Made by a program: the position numbers and the translations under genes. Below the pieces are notes generated by a model, which made no database searches, was not told the origin of the DNA, and was given only the letters and a program-made list of their open reading frames with translations. From CAYGZA01 sp964354135 (lineage in GTDB: Bacteria; Planctomycetota; Planctomycetia; Pirellulales; Thermoguttaceae), in contig CAYGZA010000057.1 in the NCBI GenBank assembly GCA_964354135.1, positions 1-25,948 on the forward strand: a stretch of DNA of 25,948 nucleotides. Reading direction: 5' to 3'. This document shows, piece after piece, positions 9,466-16,941 of this stretch (the stretch's first letter is position 1; each line of letters begins with the position of its first letter).

Positions 9466-11094
9466 CTATCCTCCCATCCAAACGGGCCTCTTCTCCGCGG
9501 GTGGGAGATGGATCACGCCGGCCCGGAGGATCGGCTCCAGACCCAGGATCTCGGCCAGGGCTTCCGCAGGCGGTTGGCTGTCCAGGGCGTAGATGCCGAT
9601 CGCCTCGGCGCCGGGCCTTTCCGTGCCGCGGCCGACCGACAGGTAGGCGATGTTGACCTGGTACTTGCCGCACACCTGGCCGACTTTGCCGATGACGCCC
9701 GGCACGTCGCGGTGCGTGGTCAGAAGGAGGATCCCCTCCAGGCGGCTCTCCAGGCGGAAACTCCCCTTCCGGACCAAACGCGGCATGTCGTTGCCGAACA
9801 GGGTGCCGGCCGCGACCGCGGTGCGGGCGTCGCTCGCCACTTCCGCGGTGATCAGCGAGCGGAAGTCGCCGACGTCGCTGGAGCGCTCTTCTACCAGCTC
9901 GATGCCTCGCTCGCGAAGGAGGACTTCGGCGTTGACGAGATTCACCACCGACTGCATCGCCCGTTCCAGCAGCCCGGCGGCGAAAGCGGCGGAGATGATT
10001 CGGCAATCCCGCTGGGCGACTTCGCCCTGGTAGCGCAGCCGGCAGCGGCTCGGCGGGCGATGGTCCACCTGGGCCAGAAGCAGGCCCAAGCGGTAGGCGA
10101 GATTCAGGTACCCGCGGAGGCTCTCCAAGGTCTTGGGGTCCAGCGGCGACATGTTGACCGACTGGCGGATGGCCCCGGTGGTGAAGAAATCGATCAATAG
10201 CTCGGCCGCCTCGACCGCGACGTTGGTTTGTGCCTCCTCGGTGCTGGCGCCCAAGTGGGGCGTACACAGGACGTTGGGCATCCCAAACAGGGGGCTATTG
10301 GTGCAGGGCTCGGCCGCAAACACGTCGAGGGCTACGCCGCCCAGGTGGCCGCTCTTGAGCCCTTCGACCAGGGCCTGCTCGTCGTAGATGCCGCCGCGGG
10401 CGCAGTTGATCAGCCGCACGCCCTTTTTCATCGTGGCGATTTCTTTGGCGCCGATGAGGTTTCGAGTCTCGTCGGTGAGCGGAGTGTGGACTGTGAGATA
10501 GTCGACTTGGGGGAGCATCTCCCGGGCAGAGGGGCAGCTTTCGATCCCCATTTCCTTTGCCCGCTGGGCGGGAAGGAACGGATCGTATCCGACCACCCGC
10601 ATTCCCATCGCCAGGGCCCGCGACGCGACCGCCTGCCCGACCCGGCCGAGGCCGATGATCCCGAGCGTCTTGCCGGCCAACTGGGTGCCCGTGTACTGCT
10701 TGCGGTCCCACCGCCCCTGAACGAGTGCTTGGTAGGCGGGATGGAGGTTGCGCGAGAGGGCCAGCATGAGGGCAATGGTGTGCTCGGCGGTGGAGAGCGT
10801 GTTGCCCCCCGGGGTGTTCATGACCACAATGCCCATTCGGGTGGCAGTCCTGGTGTCGATGTTGTCGGTGCCGACGCCGGCCCGAGCGATGGCCTTGAGT
10901 CGCCGGTTGCCGTCCAGGACGTCGGCGGTGAGCTTGACGCCGCTGCGGCAAATCGCGCCGTCGAAGTCGAGCAAGGCGGAGCGCAACTGCTCCCCCTTCA
11001 GACCGGTGCGGACTTCATACTCGATATCCCCGCTGGCTTCGAACAACTCAAGACCTTCTCGGGACAAGTCGTCCAGGACGATAACTCTCGGCAT
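9466..11094 (-). CDS. serA: D-3-phosphoglycerate dehydrogenase (long form with ACT domain)
   Basis: SerA oxidises 3-phosphoglycerate with NAD+, the first step of serine synthesis. It thereby feeds serine- and glycine-derived one-carbon units to the folate pathway served by the genes at the left of the window. From the ATG at 11094 (GGAG seven bases upstream) it is 542 residues, the length of the long form. Visible features: the NAD loop GLGRVG (148-153) with acidic D171, and catalytic R233 in NCARGG, E262 in FAAEP and H280 in TPHLGASTEEAQ. These are followed by the intervening substrate-binding domain and a C-terminal ACT domain (VPGVIGKVGQVCGKYQVNI) that usually mediates serine feedback. A longer frame starting with TTG at 11166 is rejected because its extra residues do not look like the family. 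It is operonic with the downstream DUF2520 gene. Confidence 0.95.
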   Translation of the reverse strand: MPRVIVLDDLSREGLELFEASGDIEYEVRTGLKGEQLRSALLDFDGAICRSGVKLTADVLDGNRRLKAIARAGVGTDNIDTRTATRMGIVVMNTPGGNTLSTAEHTIALMLALSRNLHPAYQALVQGRWDRKQYTGTQLAGKTLGIIGLGRVGQAVASRALAMGMRVVGYDPFLPAQRAKEMGIESCPSAREMLPQVDYLTVHTPLTDETRNLIGAKEIATMKKGVRLINCARGGIYDEQALVEGLKSGHLGGVALDVFAAEPCTNSPLFGMPNVLCTPHLGASTEEAQTNVAVEAAELLIDFFTTGAIRQSVNMSPLDPKTLESLRGYLNLAYRLGLLLAQVDHRPPSRCRLRYQGEVAQRDCRIISAAFAAGLLERAMQSVVNLVNAEVLLRERGIELVEERSSDVGDFRSLITAEVASDARTAVAAGTLFGNDMPRLVRKGSFRLESRLEGILLLTTHRDVPGVIGKVGQVCGKYQVNIAYLSVGRGTERPGAEAIGIYALDSQPPAEALAEILGLEPILRAGVIHLPPAEKRPVWMGG

Positions 11095-11422
11095 GGGCTG
11101 GCTCCAACGTGGGGACGCGGCAGGTTTCCAAAGGGCCATGATGGCAGACACGCCCCGGTAAGGCAAGGTTGCCCCGTCGCCGACGCTCCCCGTTCTGTCC
11201 TTGGCTGGTCTTCGTCATATTGGGGTTGTCTGGGGATCCGGCGTCGCGACGAAGAAGCCACCCGAATCGCGCAGGCCGGGCACTCCTAGACGGAGTCCCT
11301 GGGGAAGATGCATGCTCGACGTACCCCCTATACGCGGGGACGCGGTGACCGGGCGGGGGGACGTCAGTCGGGTCCTCCTCGACAATGAAGAATGAAGGTC
11401 GTCCGTAGCGCGGGGATTCGAG
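11095..11422. promoter_or_regulatory. divergent spacer between serA and the sensor kinase gene
   Basis: This 328-base gap should carry promoters for serA (leftward) and the kinase-regulator pair (rightward). I found no convincing -24/-12 or -35/-10 elements and no credible small gene. One imperfect hairpin is visible at 11278-11299: GGG and ACTCC pair with GGAGT and CCC around the loop TAGAC, with a single bulged C. It could be an operator or leader structure, which is speculative. Confidence 0.4.
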
Positions 11423-13360
11423 ATGACGATCCGGTTCAAACTGATGATGGCGTCGATTGCGGTGATTCTCGTCGCCAATTCCGTCTATTCGTTTGTCCGC
11501 CTCGACTACTTCGGGCGCGCGTGGCTGAAAGAAGTGCAGACCCGGGTGAAGCTGGACCTGAACTCGGCGCGTGCCGCCTACAACAACCACGTCGACGTGA
11601 TTGCGTCCTTCTTGCGGGCGGTGTCGGTGGATCAGCACATTGCGGCGGCCTTGACCCAAGGGAAGCGGAGCGAGCTGGCAGGTCTGCTGCAAAACGTCTA
11701 CCGCGCCGGCGGGATGGATTTCGTTTCCTTGCTGGACGCCGAAGGGAAAGTCGCCTATCGAGCGCGCAATCCCACGCAAGACGGCGGCGATCTTTCGGCG
11801 AACCCGTTGGTCAAGAGTGCCCTGGTCGGCAAGCCGGTTTCCGGGACGATCGTTTTGTCGCGAGAGGAGTTGGCGGCGGAAGGCCGGGACCTGGCGGAGA
11901 GGGCCCGCTTCGCGCTCCGGGCTACGGAGGCCGCAAGACCAACCGCGGAAACGTTCCGGGCCGACGGGATGGTCGCGGCAGCGGCGGTTCCGATCAGAGA
12001 CTTGGACGGGCAGGTGGTGGGAGTCCTCTACGGCGGCGACCTCCTGAACCGGCGCCATGCAATCGTGGACGCGATCAAGGACGAGGTGTTCGGGCATCAG
12101 ACGTATAAGGGCAAGGAGATCGGCACGGTCACGATCTTCCAGTGGGACCTGCGCATTTCAACCAATGTCATCGGGGACGACGGCGGCCGCACCGTCGGGA
12201 CACGGCTGAGCGAAGCGGTTTACGACGAAGTGCTGGTGGGCGACCGCACCTGGGCCGCCCCGGCATTCGTGGTCAACGACTGGTACATTACAGCCTACGA
12301 GCCGATCAAGGATCCAACGGGGCGGATCATCGGGGTCTTGTACGTCGGGCTTCTTCAGGCGCCGTTTCTTCACACCCGGAGCTCGGGCATGGGGGCTTTC
12401 CTGCTGAGCGTGGGCGTGACCACGCTGGCCAGCCTGCTGCTCTTGTGGTTCGTGACGAAGTTGGTGTTGCACCCCATCGGCCGGATCGTGGCGATGTCGC
12501 AGCAGGTGGTCGAGGGCGACTTGTCGGCGCGGGTCGGAATCCGGCCGCCGGGCGAGATGGGAGTCCTTTGCCGGGCCATCGACTCCATGGCCGACGCCAT
12601 CGCCGATCGCGAGGAGCAGTTGAAGATCGCCACGAGCCGGCAGATCGGACGATCGGAGCAATTGGCCGCCGTCGGACGGCTCGCCGCCGGGGTCGCCCAC
12701 GAGATCAACAACCCCTTGACCGGCGTCCCGACCTTTTCCCACCTCCTGCGGGAAAAAGAGAACATGGACCACCAGGACAAGCAAGACCTGGACTTGATCA
12801 TCCACGAGACGACGCGGGCGGCGGGGATCGTTCGCGGCCTCTTGGATTTCGCCCGGGAGAGGCCGACCGTGAAGGAGCCGCTGGACATCAACGAGGTGGT
12901 CCGGCGCACGATTCGCCTGCTGGGCAATCAAGAGGTGTTCAGGCAAGTGGCCGTCGTGGAAGACCTGGCGGAGCATCTGCCCCAAGTCGACGGCGACATG
13001 AACCAGCTCCAGCAAGTCCTGCTGAATCTCTCGTTGAACGCCTGCGAGGCCATGCCCAACGGCGGCACGCTCCTGCTCGGCACTTCCGCTCAAGACGGAA
13101 AGGTGGTGATGAGAGTGGTCGACACGGGCTGCGGGATCAAGAAGGAGCACCTCGACCGGATTTTCGAGCCGTTTTTCAGCACGAAACTGGTCGGCAAGGG
13201 AACCGGCTTGGGATTGAGCGTCAGCTACGGCATCGTCCAGCAGCACGGCGGCGAGTTGAAGGTCGAGAGCCAAGAGGGCAAAGGAACGACGTTCGCCATC
13301 GTCCTCCCCGCGGTCGAAAGCCGCCCGGCGGAGGCCCCCAACCGAAAGGCGGCCCCATGA
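11423..13360 (+). CDS. membrane sensor histidine kinase (Cache-HAMP-HisKA-HATPase, NtrB-like)
   Basis: This 645-residue kinase should sense an extracytoplasmic signal and phosphorylate the regulator encoded next to it. It has an N-terminal membrane segment (about 5-25) and a large periplasmic region with Cache-type features (TIFQWDLRISTNVI, WYITAYEPIKD, GRIIGVLYVG). A second membrane segment (about 323-345) is followed by a HAMP linker (about 346-398). The HisKA domain holds the phospho-acceptor H426 in AAGVAHEINNPLTG. The ATPase domain has the N box NLSLNACEAMPNGG, DTGCGI, FEPFFSTK and the G box GTGLGLSVSYGI starting near 593. The His-box style HEINNPL is typical of kinases paired with sigma-54 activators. 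Its stop overlaps the regulator start as ATGA, implying translational coupling. The ligand is unknown, and the ribosome-binding site before 11423 is weak. Confidence 0.92.
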   Translation: MTIRFKLMMASIAVILVANSVYSFVRLDYFGRAWLKEVQTRVKLDLNSARAAYNNHVDVIASFLRAVSVDQHIAAALTQGKRSELAGLLQNVYRAGGMDFVSLLDAEGKVAYRARNPTQDGGDLSANPLVKSALVGKPVSGTIVLSREELAAEGRDLAERARFALRATEAARPTAETFRADGMVAAAAVPIRDLDGQVVGVLYGGDLLNRRHAIVDAIKDEVFGHQTYKGKEIGTVTIFQWDLRISTNVIGDDGGRTVGTRLSEAVYDEVLVGDRTWAAPAFVVNDWYITAYEPIKDPTGRIIGVLYVGLLQAPFLHTRSSGMGAFLLSVGVTTLASLLLLWFVTKLVLHPIGRIVAMSQQVVEGDLSARVGIRPPGEMGVLCRAIDSMADAIADREEQLKIATSRQIGRSEQLAAVGRLAAGVAHEINNPLTGVPTFSHLLREKENMDHQDKQDLDLIIHETTRAAGIVRGLLDFARERPTVKEPLDINEVVRRTIRLLGNQEVFRQVAVVEDLAEHLPQVDGDMNQLQQVLLNLSLNACEAMPNGGTLLLGTSAQDGKVVMRVVDTGCGIKKEHLDRIFEPFFSTKLVGKGTGLGLSVSYGIVQQHGGELKVESQEGKGTTFAIVLPAVESRPAEAPNRKAAP

Positions 13361-14823
13361 GCGTCTCCAGGTCCGAGCGAGAGGTGCTTCCGGCGCAGCA
13401 GAGGGTCTTGGTCATCGACGACGACCCGGTCATCGGCGTCAGTTGCAGGCGCATCCTCTGTCCCGAAGGGCACGAGGTCGAGTGCTGCGAAGACCCCGAA
13501 GCCGGCCTTCAAGCCGCCCTCTCGGGCGATTTCGACGTGATCCTCTTGGATCTCGTGATGCCGGGAACCAGCGGCATCGACGTGCTCAGGCAAATCAAGG
13601 CGTCCGCGGTTCTTTCGGAGGTCGTGATCGTTACCGGGCACTCTTCGGTCGAATCGGCCGTCGAGGCCATGAAGCAGGGAGCGGCCGACTACCTCTGCAA
13701 GCCGTTTTCGCCGGAGCAGCTCAAGATGCTGCTGCGCAAAGTCGGGGAGCGTTCCGCGCTCTTGCGGGAAAACGCGGCCCTGCGGCGGGAACTCGAGATC
13801 CACCGGGGCTTCGAGGGCATCCTCGGCGAGAGCCGGGCCATGCAACGCGTCTTCTCCTTGATCAAACGTGTCGCTCCGAGCGACGGAACCGTGCTGATTA
13901 TGGGAGAAAGCGGCACCGGCAAGGATTTGGTCGCCCGAGCGATCCACCGCCTCAGCCGCCGCAAAGACCAGCCGCTCATGGCCTGCGACTGCAGTGCCTT
14001 GGCACCGACGCTGCTCGAAAGCGAGCTGTTCGGGCACGTGAAGGGCTCGTTCTCCGGGGCGATCGCCACCAAGCTCGGCCTGTTCGAAGTGGCCCACAAG
14101 GGGACCCTGTTTCTCGACGAGGTCGCCAACCTCAGCGCGGAAACGCAAGGGAAGCTGCTGAGGGTCCTCGAAACCAGGCGGCTGTGGAAGGTGGGCGACA
14201 CCACCGAGCACGAAGTGGACATCCGCCTGATCACCGCCACCAACCGGGACCTGGCGGAGATGGTGCAGGAAGGGACCTTCCGCGAGGATCTGTACTACCG
14301 CCTCAACGTCGTGCCGATCTACCTTCCCCCACTCCGCGATCGCGAGGCGGACATCCCGAAGCTCGCCGTAACGTTCCTGAAAAGCTTCTGCAAGAAGAAC
14401 GAAGTGAACGTGAAGGGGTTTGCCCCGGAGGCGATGCTTCAGATGGAGGATTACGCCTGGCCGGGGAACGTCCGCGAGCTGCGGAACATCGTCGAGCGGA
14501 TGGCGATCCTCTCCGACGGAGACCGCATTGAGCCGCGGCACTTGCCTTCCGAGATCCGCCAGGCCCGCCCCCGGACGACGGTCTCCCGGCTTCCGCGGAG
14601 TTGGGAAGAGTTCAAGAGGTTCAAACAGCAAGTGCGCGACTCCGCCGTCCAAGAGCTCGAACGCCGGTTCCTGATCGAGGCCCTCGAGCGCTGCGGGGGA
14701 AACGTCAGCAAGGCCGCCGAGGACGTCGGCATCCAGCGGACGAATTTCCACTCGCTCATGCGAAAGTACGGGCTGAGCGCCGACGTCTTCCGGGAGGACG
14801 AGTCCCAACCCCCTGGCCCGTGA
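13357..14823 (+). CDS. sigma-54-dependent response regulator (NtrC family)
   Basis: This 488-residue regulator has receiver, AAA+ and Fis-type DNA-binding domains in NtrC order. The receiver (about 15-130) has acidic D21-D23, phospho-acceptor D65 in ILLDLVMPG, T93 and K115. The AAA+ domain (about 152-390) has Walker A GESGTGKD (183-190), Walker B LFLDE (251-255) and the arginine-finger region FREDLYYRLNVVPI. The C-terminus (about 435-472) is a Fis-like helix-turn-helix (NVSKAAEDVGIQRTNFHSL). The sigma-54-contacting loop reads GSFSGA (230-235) instead of the canonical GAFTGA. The start is the ATG at 13357 that overlaps the kinase stop; the same frame is open far upstream, but only as a shadow of the kinase gene. 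It presumably activates RpoN promoters when phosphorylated by the upstream kinase. The targets are unknown. Confidence 0.94.
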   Translation: MSVSRSEREVLPAQQRVLVIDDDPVIGVSCRRILCPEGHEVECCEDPEAGLQAALSGDFDVILLDLVMPGTSGIDVLRQIKASAVLSEVVIVTGHSSVESAVEAMKQGAADYLCKPFSPEQLKMLLRKVGERSALLRENAALRRELEIHRGFEGILGESRAMQRVFSLIKRVAPSDGTVLIMGESGTGKDLVARAIHRLSRRKDQPLMACDCSALAPTLLESELFGHVKGSFSGAIATKLGLFEVAHKGTLFLDEVANLSAETQGKLLRVLETRRLWKVGDTTEHEVDIRLITATNRDLAEMVQEGTFREDLYYRLNVVPIYLPPLRDREADIPKLAVTFLKSFCKKNEVNVKGFAPEAMLQMEDYAWPGNVRELRNIVERMAILSDGDRIEPRHLPSEIRQARPRTTVSRLPRSWEEFKRFKQQVRDSAVQELERRFLIEALERCGGNVSKAAEDVGIQRTNFHSLMRKYGLSADVFREDESQPPGP

Positions 14824-14835
14824 CCGGACAGCCGC

Positions 14836-15186
14836 TCACCTCTCAAAGGCAGTCAGGGCTTGGGCCCGGTCTTTGTGGATGTCGAAGACCTTGTTCAGGC
14901 CGGTGATCTTGAAGACATCGAGGATGTCCGGGGCGATGCTGCAGAGCTTCAGCCGGACCTTGAACTCCTTGCAGCGCTTGTAGAAGCGGATCAACATCCC
15001 CAGCGCGGCCGACGAGAGAAACTGCACGGTGGAAAAATCGAGCAGGATCTTCTCCTCCTCGCACTTCTCGACCATCCCGATCAGCTCCTCACCGATGCCG
15101 CGGATGCTCAGCTCGTCCAAAATACGCGCAGCGGTGAAGTACACCGTGCGGACGGAACCTTCGACCTCAGATTTCAATTGCGACAC
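14836..15186 (-). CDS. STAS-domain anti-sigma-factor antagonist (SpoIIAA/RsbV-like)
   Basis: This is a 116-residue single STAS domain. Such proteins bind an anti-sigma factor or partner kinase and are switched by serine phosphorylation. Visible are VYFTAARILDEL, the core strand and helix LLDFSTVQFLSSAALGMLI with the likely regulatory serine in FLSSAALG, and the C-terminal KVRLKLCSIAPDILDVFKITGL. I place the start at GTG 15186 because GGAGGG lies just upstream and the length then matches the family. The frame stays open another 35 codons upstream, but those residues do not look like STAS. It converges on the sigma-54 regulator with 12 bases between stops. No anti-sigma kinase or phosphatase gene is adjacent. 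Its start overlaps the relic of a PIN-toxin gene on the same strand. Confidence 0.85.
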   Translation of the reverse strand: MSQLKSEVEGSVRTVYFTAARILDELSIRGIGEELIGMVEKCEEEKILLDFSTVQFLSSAALGMLIRFYKRCKEFKVRLKLCSIAPDILDVFKITGLNKVFDIHKDRAQALTAFER

Positions 15187-15340
15187 GACGATCCCTCCAT
15201 CGCACGGGGATAGTCTGATTCTTGCTTTCAGTACGAGAGCCGTCTCGAAACGGCCCAGGATACAGGTTACCACTTGCCGAGAAGCTGACAAGACGTGTGG
15301 TGCGGGACACGGAGCAGACGTGGGTATCGAGCAGTATCAT
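15167..15340 (-). pseudogene. truncated PIN-domain (VapC-type) toxin remnant
   Basis: The frame starts at an ATG (15338-15340) overlapping the antitoxin stop as ATGA, the usual layout of a toxin-antitoxin operon. It opens MILLDTHV, the hallmark first strand of PIN-domain toxins with the first catalytic aspartate. From about residue 9 (CSVSRTTRLV...) similarity to a PIN domain vanishes, and the frame closes after 57 residues, less than half the usual length of about 130. The later catalytic acidic residues are absent in all frames I checked. I read this as a toxin gene cut by a deletion that joined its 5' end to the upstream region of the STAS gene. Confidence 0.65.
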
Positions 15341-15552
15341 CTCATTGCGTCCCAAGCGTTTTCGGCGACCGGCGAGAAGGGGTCTTCATAGTGGACGGGT
15401 GTTCCACGGAGTGGATAGCGCTCGACAGCCGCTTGGGACTGCTCACGGCTGCGAAGGACTACCTCAACCGTCTCTCCGGCGCGAAAAGGAAGCCCGCGAA
15501 GCGTCAAGACCCCATCAGGGGCGACCGTCGTTTCTGTCCGATACGTGGACAT
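15337..15552 (-). CDS. VapB-like antitoxin (orphaned)
   Basis: This 71-residue protein begins MSTYRTETTVAPDGVLTL, followed by GLPFRAGETVEVVL, an AbrB-like swapped-hairpin style of sequence. It ends with YPLRGTPVHYEDPFSPVAE, a tail typical of small antitoxins encoded just before PIN-domain toxins, where it would wrap the toxin. The ATG at 15552 has GGAG five bases upstream; a longer in-frame start at 15591 adds residues unlike the family. The partner toxin immediately downstream is truncated, so the antitoxin is now probably an orphan, possibly kept for autoregulation or to counter related toxins elsewhere. The family call rests on sequence style and gene layout and is moderately secure. Confidence 0.72.
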   Translation of the reverse strand: MSTYRTETTVAPDGVLTLRGLPFRAGETVEVVLRSREQSQAAVERYPLRGTPVHYEDPFSPVAENAWDAMR

Positions 15553-15675
15553 ACTCTCTCTCCAACTCCCCAGACAAACACAGCCCCCCATCCGCCCGAC
15601 CGCCTGTTCGATTGTATTGCGCCGCCTTGCTGCTTGTCAAACACGAGGCAACGCCGCACCTTTGCATCGGATTGC

Positions 15676-16893
15676 TCAACCGGCTCTTGCGGCAGGCTCA
15701 TGGCCCTTGGATCCCGGCGGGCTCGCCCCGCTTACGGAGAACCGGTAGACGCAGGTGTGCCGATAGGTCTGGCCCGGACGCACGATCACCGGGGGAAAGG
15801 CCGGCTGGTTGACCGAATCGGGCAGGTGGGCCGTCTCCAGGCAGACCCCGGCGTGCTTGCCGTAGACCGCGCCCCCTTTGCCCTTTAGCGTGCCGTCGAG
15901 GTAGTTGCCCGTGTAGAGCACGATCGCCGGTTGGGTCGTGAAGACCTCCATCACGCGGCCGCTGGTGGGTTCGTTGAGCGTTGCCGCCTTGGCAAGGCCC
16001 GGCGCGCTGCGATTCAGGACGTAGCTGAGGTCGTAGCCGTCCGCCACCTCGCGATGCTCGCGCATCCGGGCCCCTATGGCAGCCGGCCTGGTGAAATCGA
16101 ACGGCGTGCCCGCGACCGCGTCGATCCGGCCGGTGGGGATGAGCTTGGCGTCCAGCGGCGTGTAGCGGCCCGCCTCAAGCTGGAGCACGTGCTCCAGGAC
16201 ATGGCCGGCCCCGGCTCCCGCCAGGTTGAAGTAACTGTGATGGGTGAGGTTGACCGGCGTGGGGCGATCGGTCGTGGCCGCGTAGTCAATCTTCAGTTCG
16301 TTTCGGTCCGTCAGCGTGTAAACCGCGGTCACCTGCAAGTTCCCGGGGTATCCCTGGTCGCCGTCCGGGCTGGTGCAGCGGAAACGGACCGCGGGCGAGT
16401 CCTCCTGCTCCAGCGGCTCGGCCTTCCAGACGACGCGGCTCAAGCCACGCACGCCGCCGTGCAAGTGGTGCGGCGGAACGTTGAGAGTAAGCTGGTAGCT
16501 CTTGCCGTCCAGCGCGAACTTCCCTTCGGTGATGCGGAAGGCCACGCGGCCCACGGTCCCGCCGAAATACGGGTTCTGCCTGGGGTCTTCGTATGGGGCA
16601 AGGTCGTCGAAGCCGAGGACCACGTCGGCCGGGCGGCCCAGCCGATCCGGCACCCAGAGTTCCGTGACCGAGGCCCCGTAGGTGATCAGGCGGACGGTCA
16701 TCCCGCGGGCGTTGCGAAGGGTGAAACGCTCTACCGGCTCGCCGCCGGCAGTCACGCCGAACCGATCCTTGCCAGTACGGCCTTCGCTCATGATACCGTC
16801 ACCCCGTGCCGGCAATCCGAACGCGGCGACAACCAGGCCAACCGACGCCGCCGGCAGAATTCGCCGGCACAAGAGCCGCCAAGCGTGTAGCAT
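15676..16893 (-). CDS. galM: secreted aldose 1-epimerase (mutarotase)
   Basis: GalM interconverts the alpha and beta anomers of aldoses such as galactose and glucose. The 405-residue protein starts with a signal peptide (hydrophobic stretch about 12-30, ILPAASVGLVVAAFGL), so it probably acts outside the cytoplasm, unlike the E. coli enzyme. Catalytic and binding residues are visible: NPYFGGTVGRVAFRI, H145 in HLHGG, H219 in NLTHHSYFNL, PFDF, and the general base E353 in GVCLETAHLPDSVNQPAFP. I prefer the ATG at 16893, with GAGAGG seven bases upstream. An in-frame ATG at 16911 would put that site inside the gene and lengthen the signal sequence. It lies 48 bases downstream of the J-like protein gene on the same strand, so co-transcription is likely. 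Confidence 0.9.
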   Translation of the reverse strand: MLHAWRLLCRRILPAASVGLVVAAFGLPARGDGIMSEGRTGKDRFGVTAGGEPVERFTLRNARGMTVRLITYGASVTELWVPDRLGRPADVVLGFDDLAPYEDPRQNPYFGGTVGRVAFRITEGKFALDGKSYQLTLNVPPHHLHGGVRGLSRVVWKAEPLEQEDSPAVRFRCTSPDGDQGYPGNLQVTAVYTLTDRNELKIDYAATTDRPTPVNLTHHSYFNLAGAGAGHVLEHVLQLEAGRYTPLDAKLIPTGRIDAVAGTPFDFTRPAAIGARMREHREVADGYDLSYVLNRSAPGLAKAATLNEPTSGRVMEVFTTQPAIVLYTGNYLDGTLKGKGGAVYGKHAGVCLETAHLPDSVNQPAFPPVIVRPGQTYRHTCVYRFSVSGASPPGSKGHEPAARAG

Positions 16894-16941
16894 CCAATTG
16901 CCTCTCTCCATCTGGACATCGCGGGCCTCGCCACCCCCGGA

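Noticed and set aside
11095..11166. TTG-initiated N-terminal extension of SerA
   Set aside because: The extra residues are unlike the family, and the ATG at 11094 has a proper ribosome-binding site.
12142..13356. Long upstream extension of the sigma-54 regulator frame
   Set aside because: It is a GC-rich shadow of the histidine kinase gene; the receiver domain starts just after the ATG at 13357.
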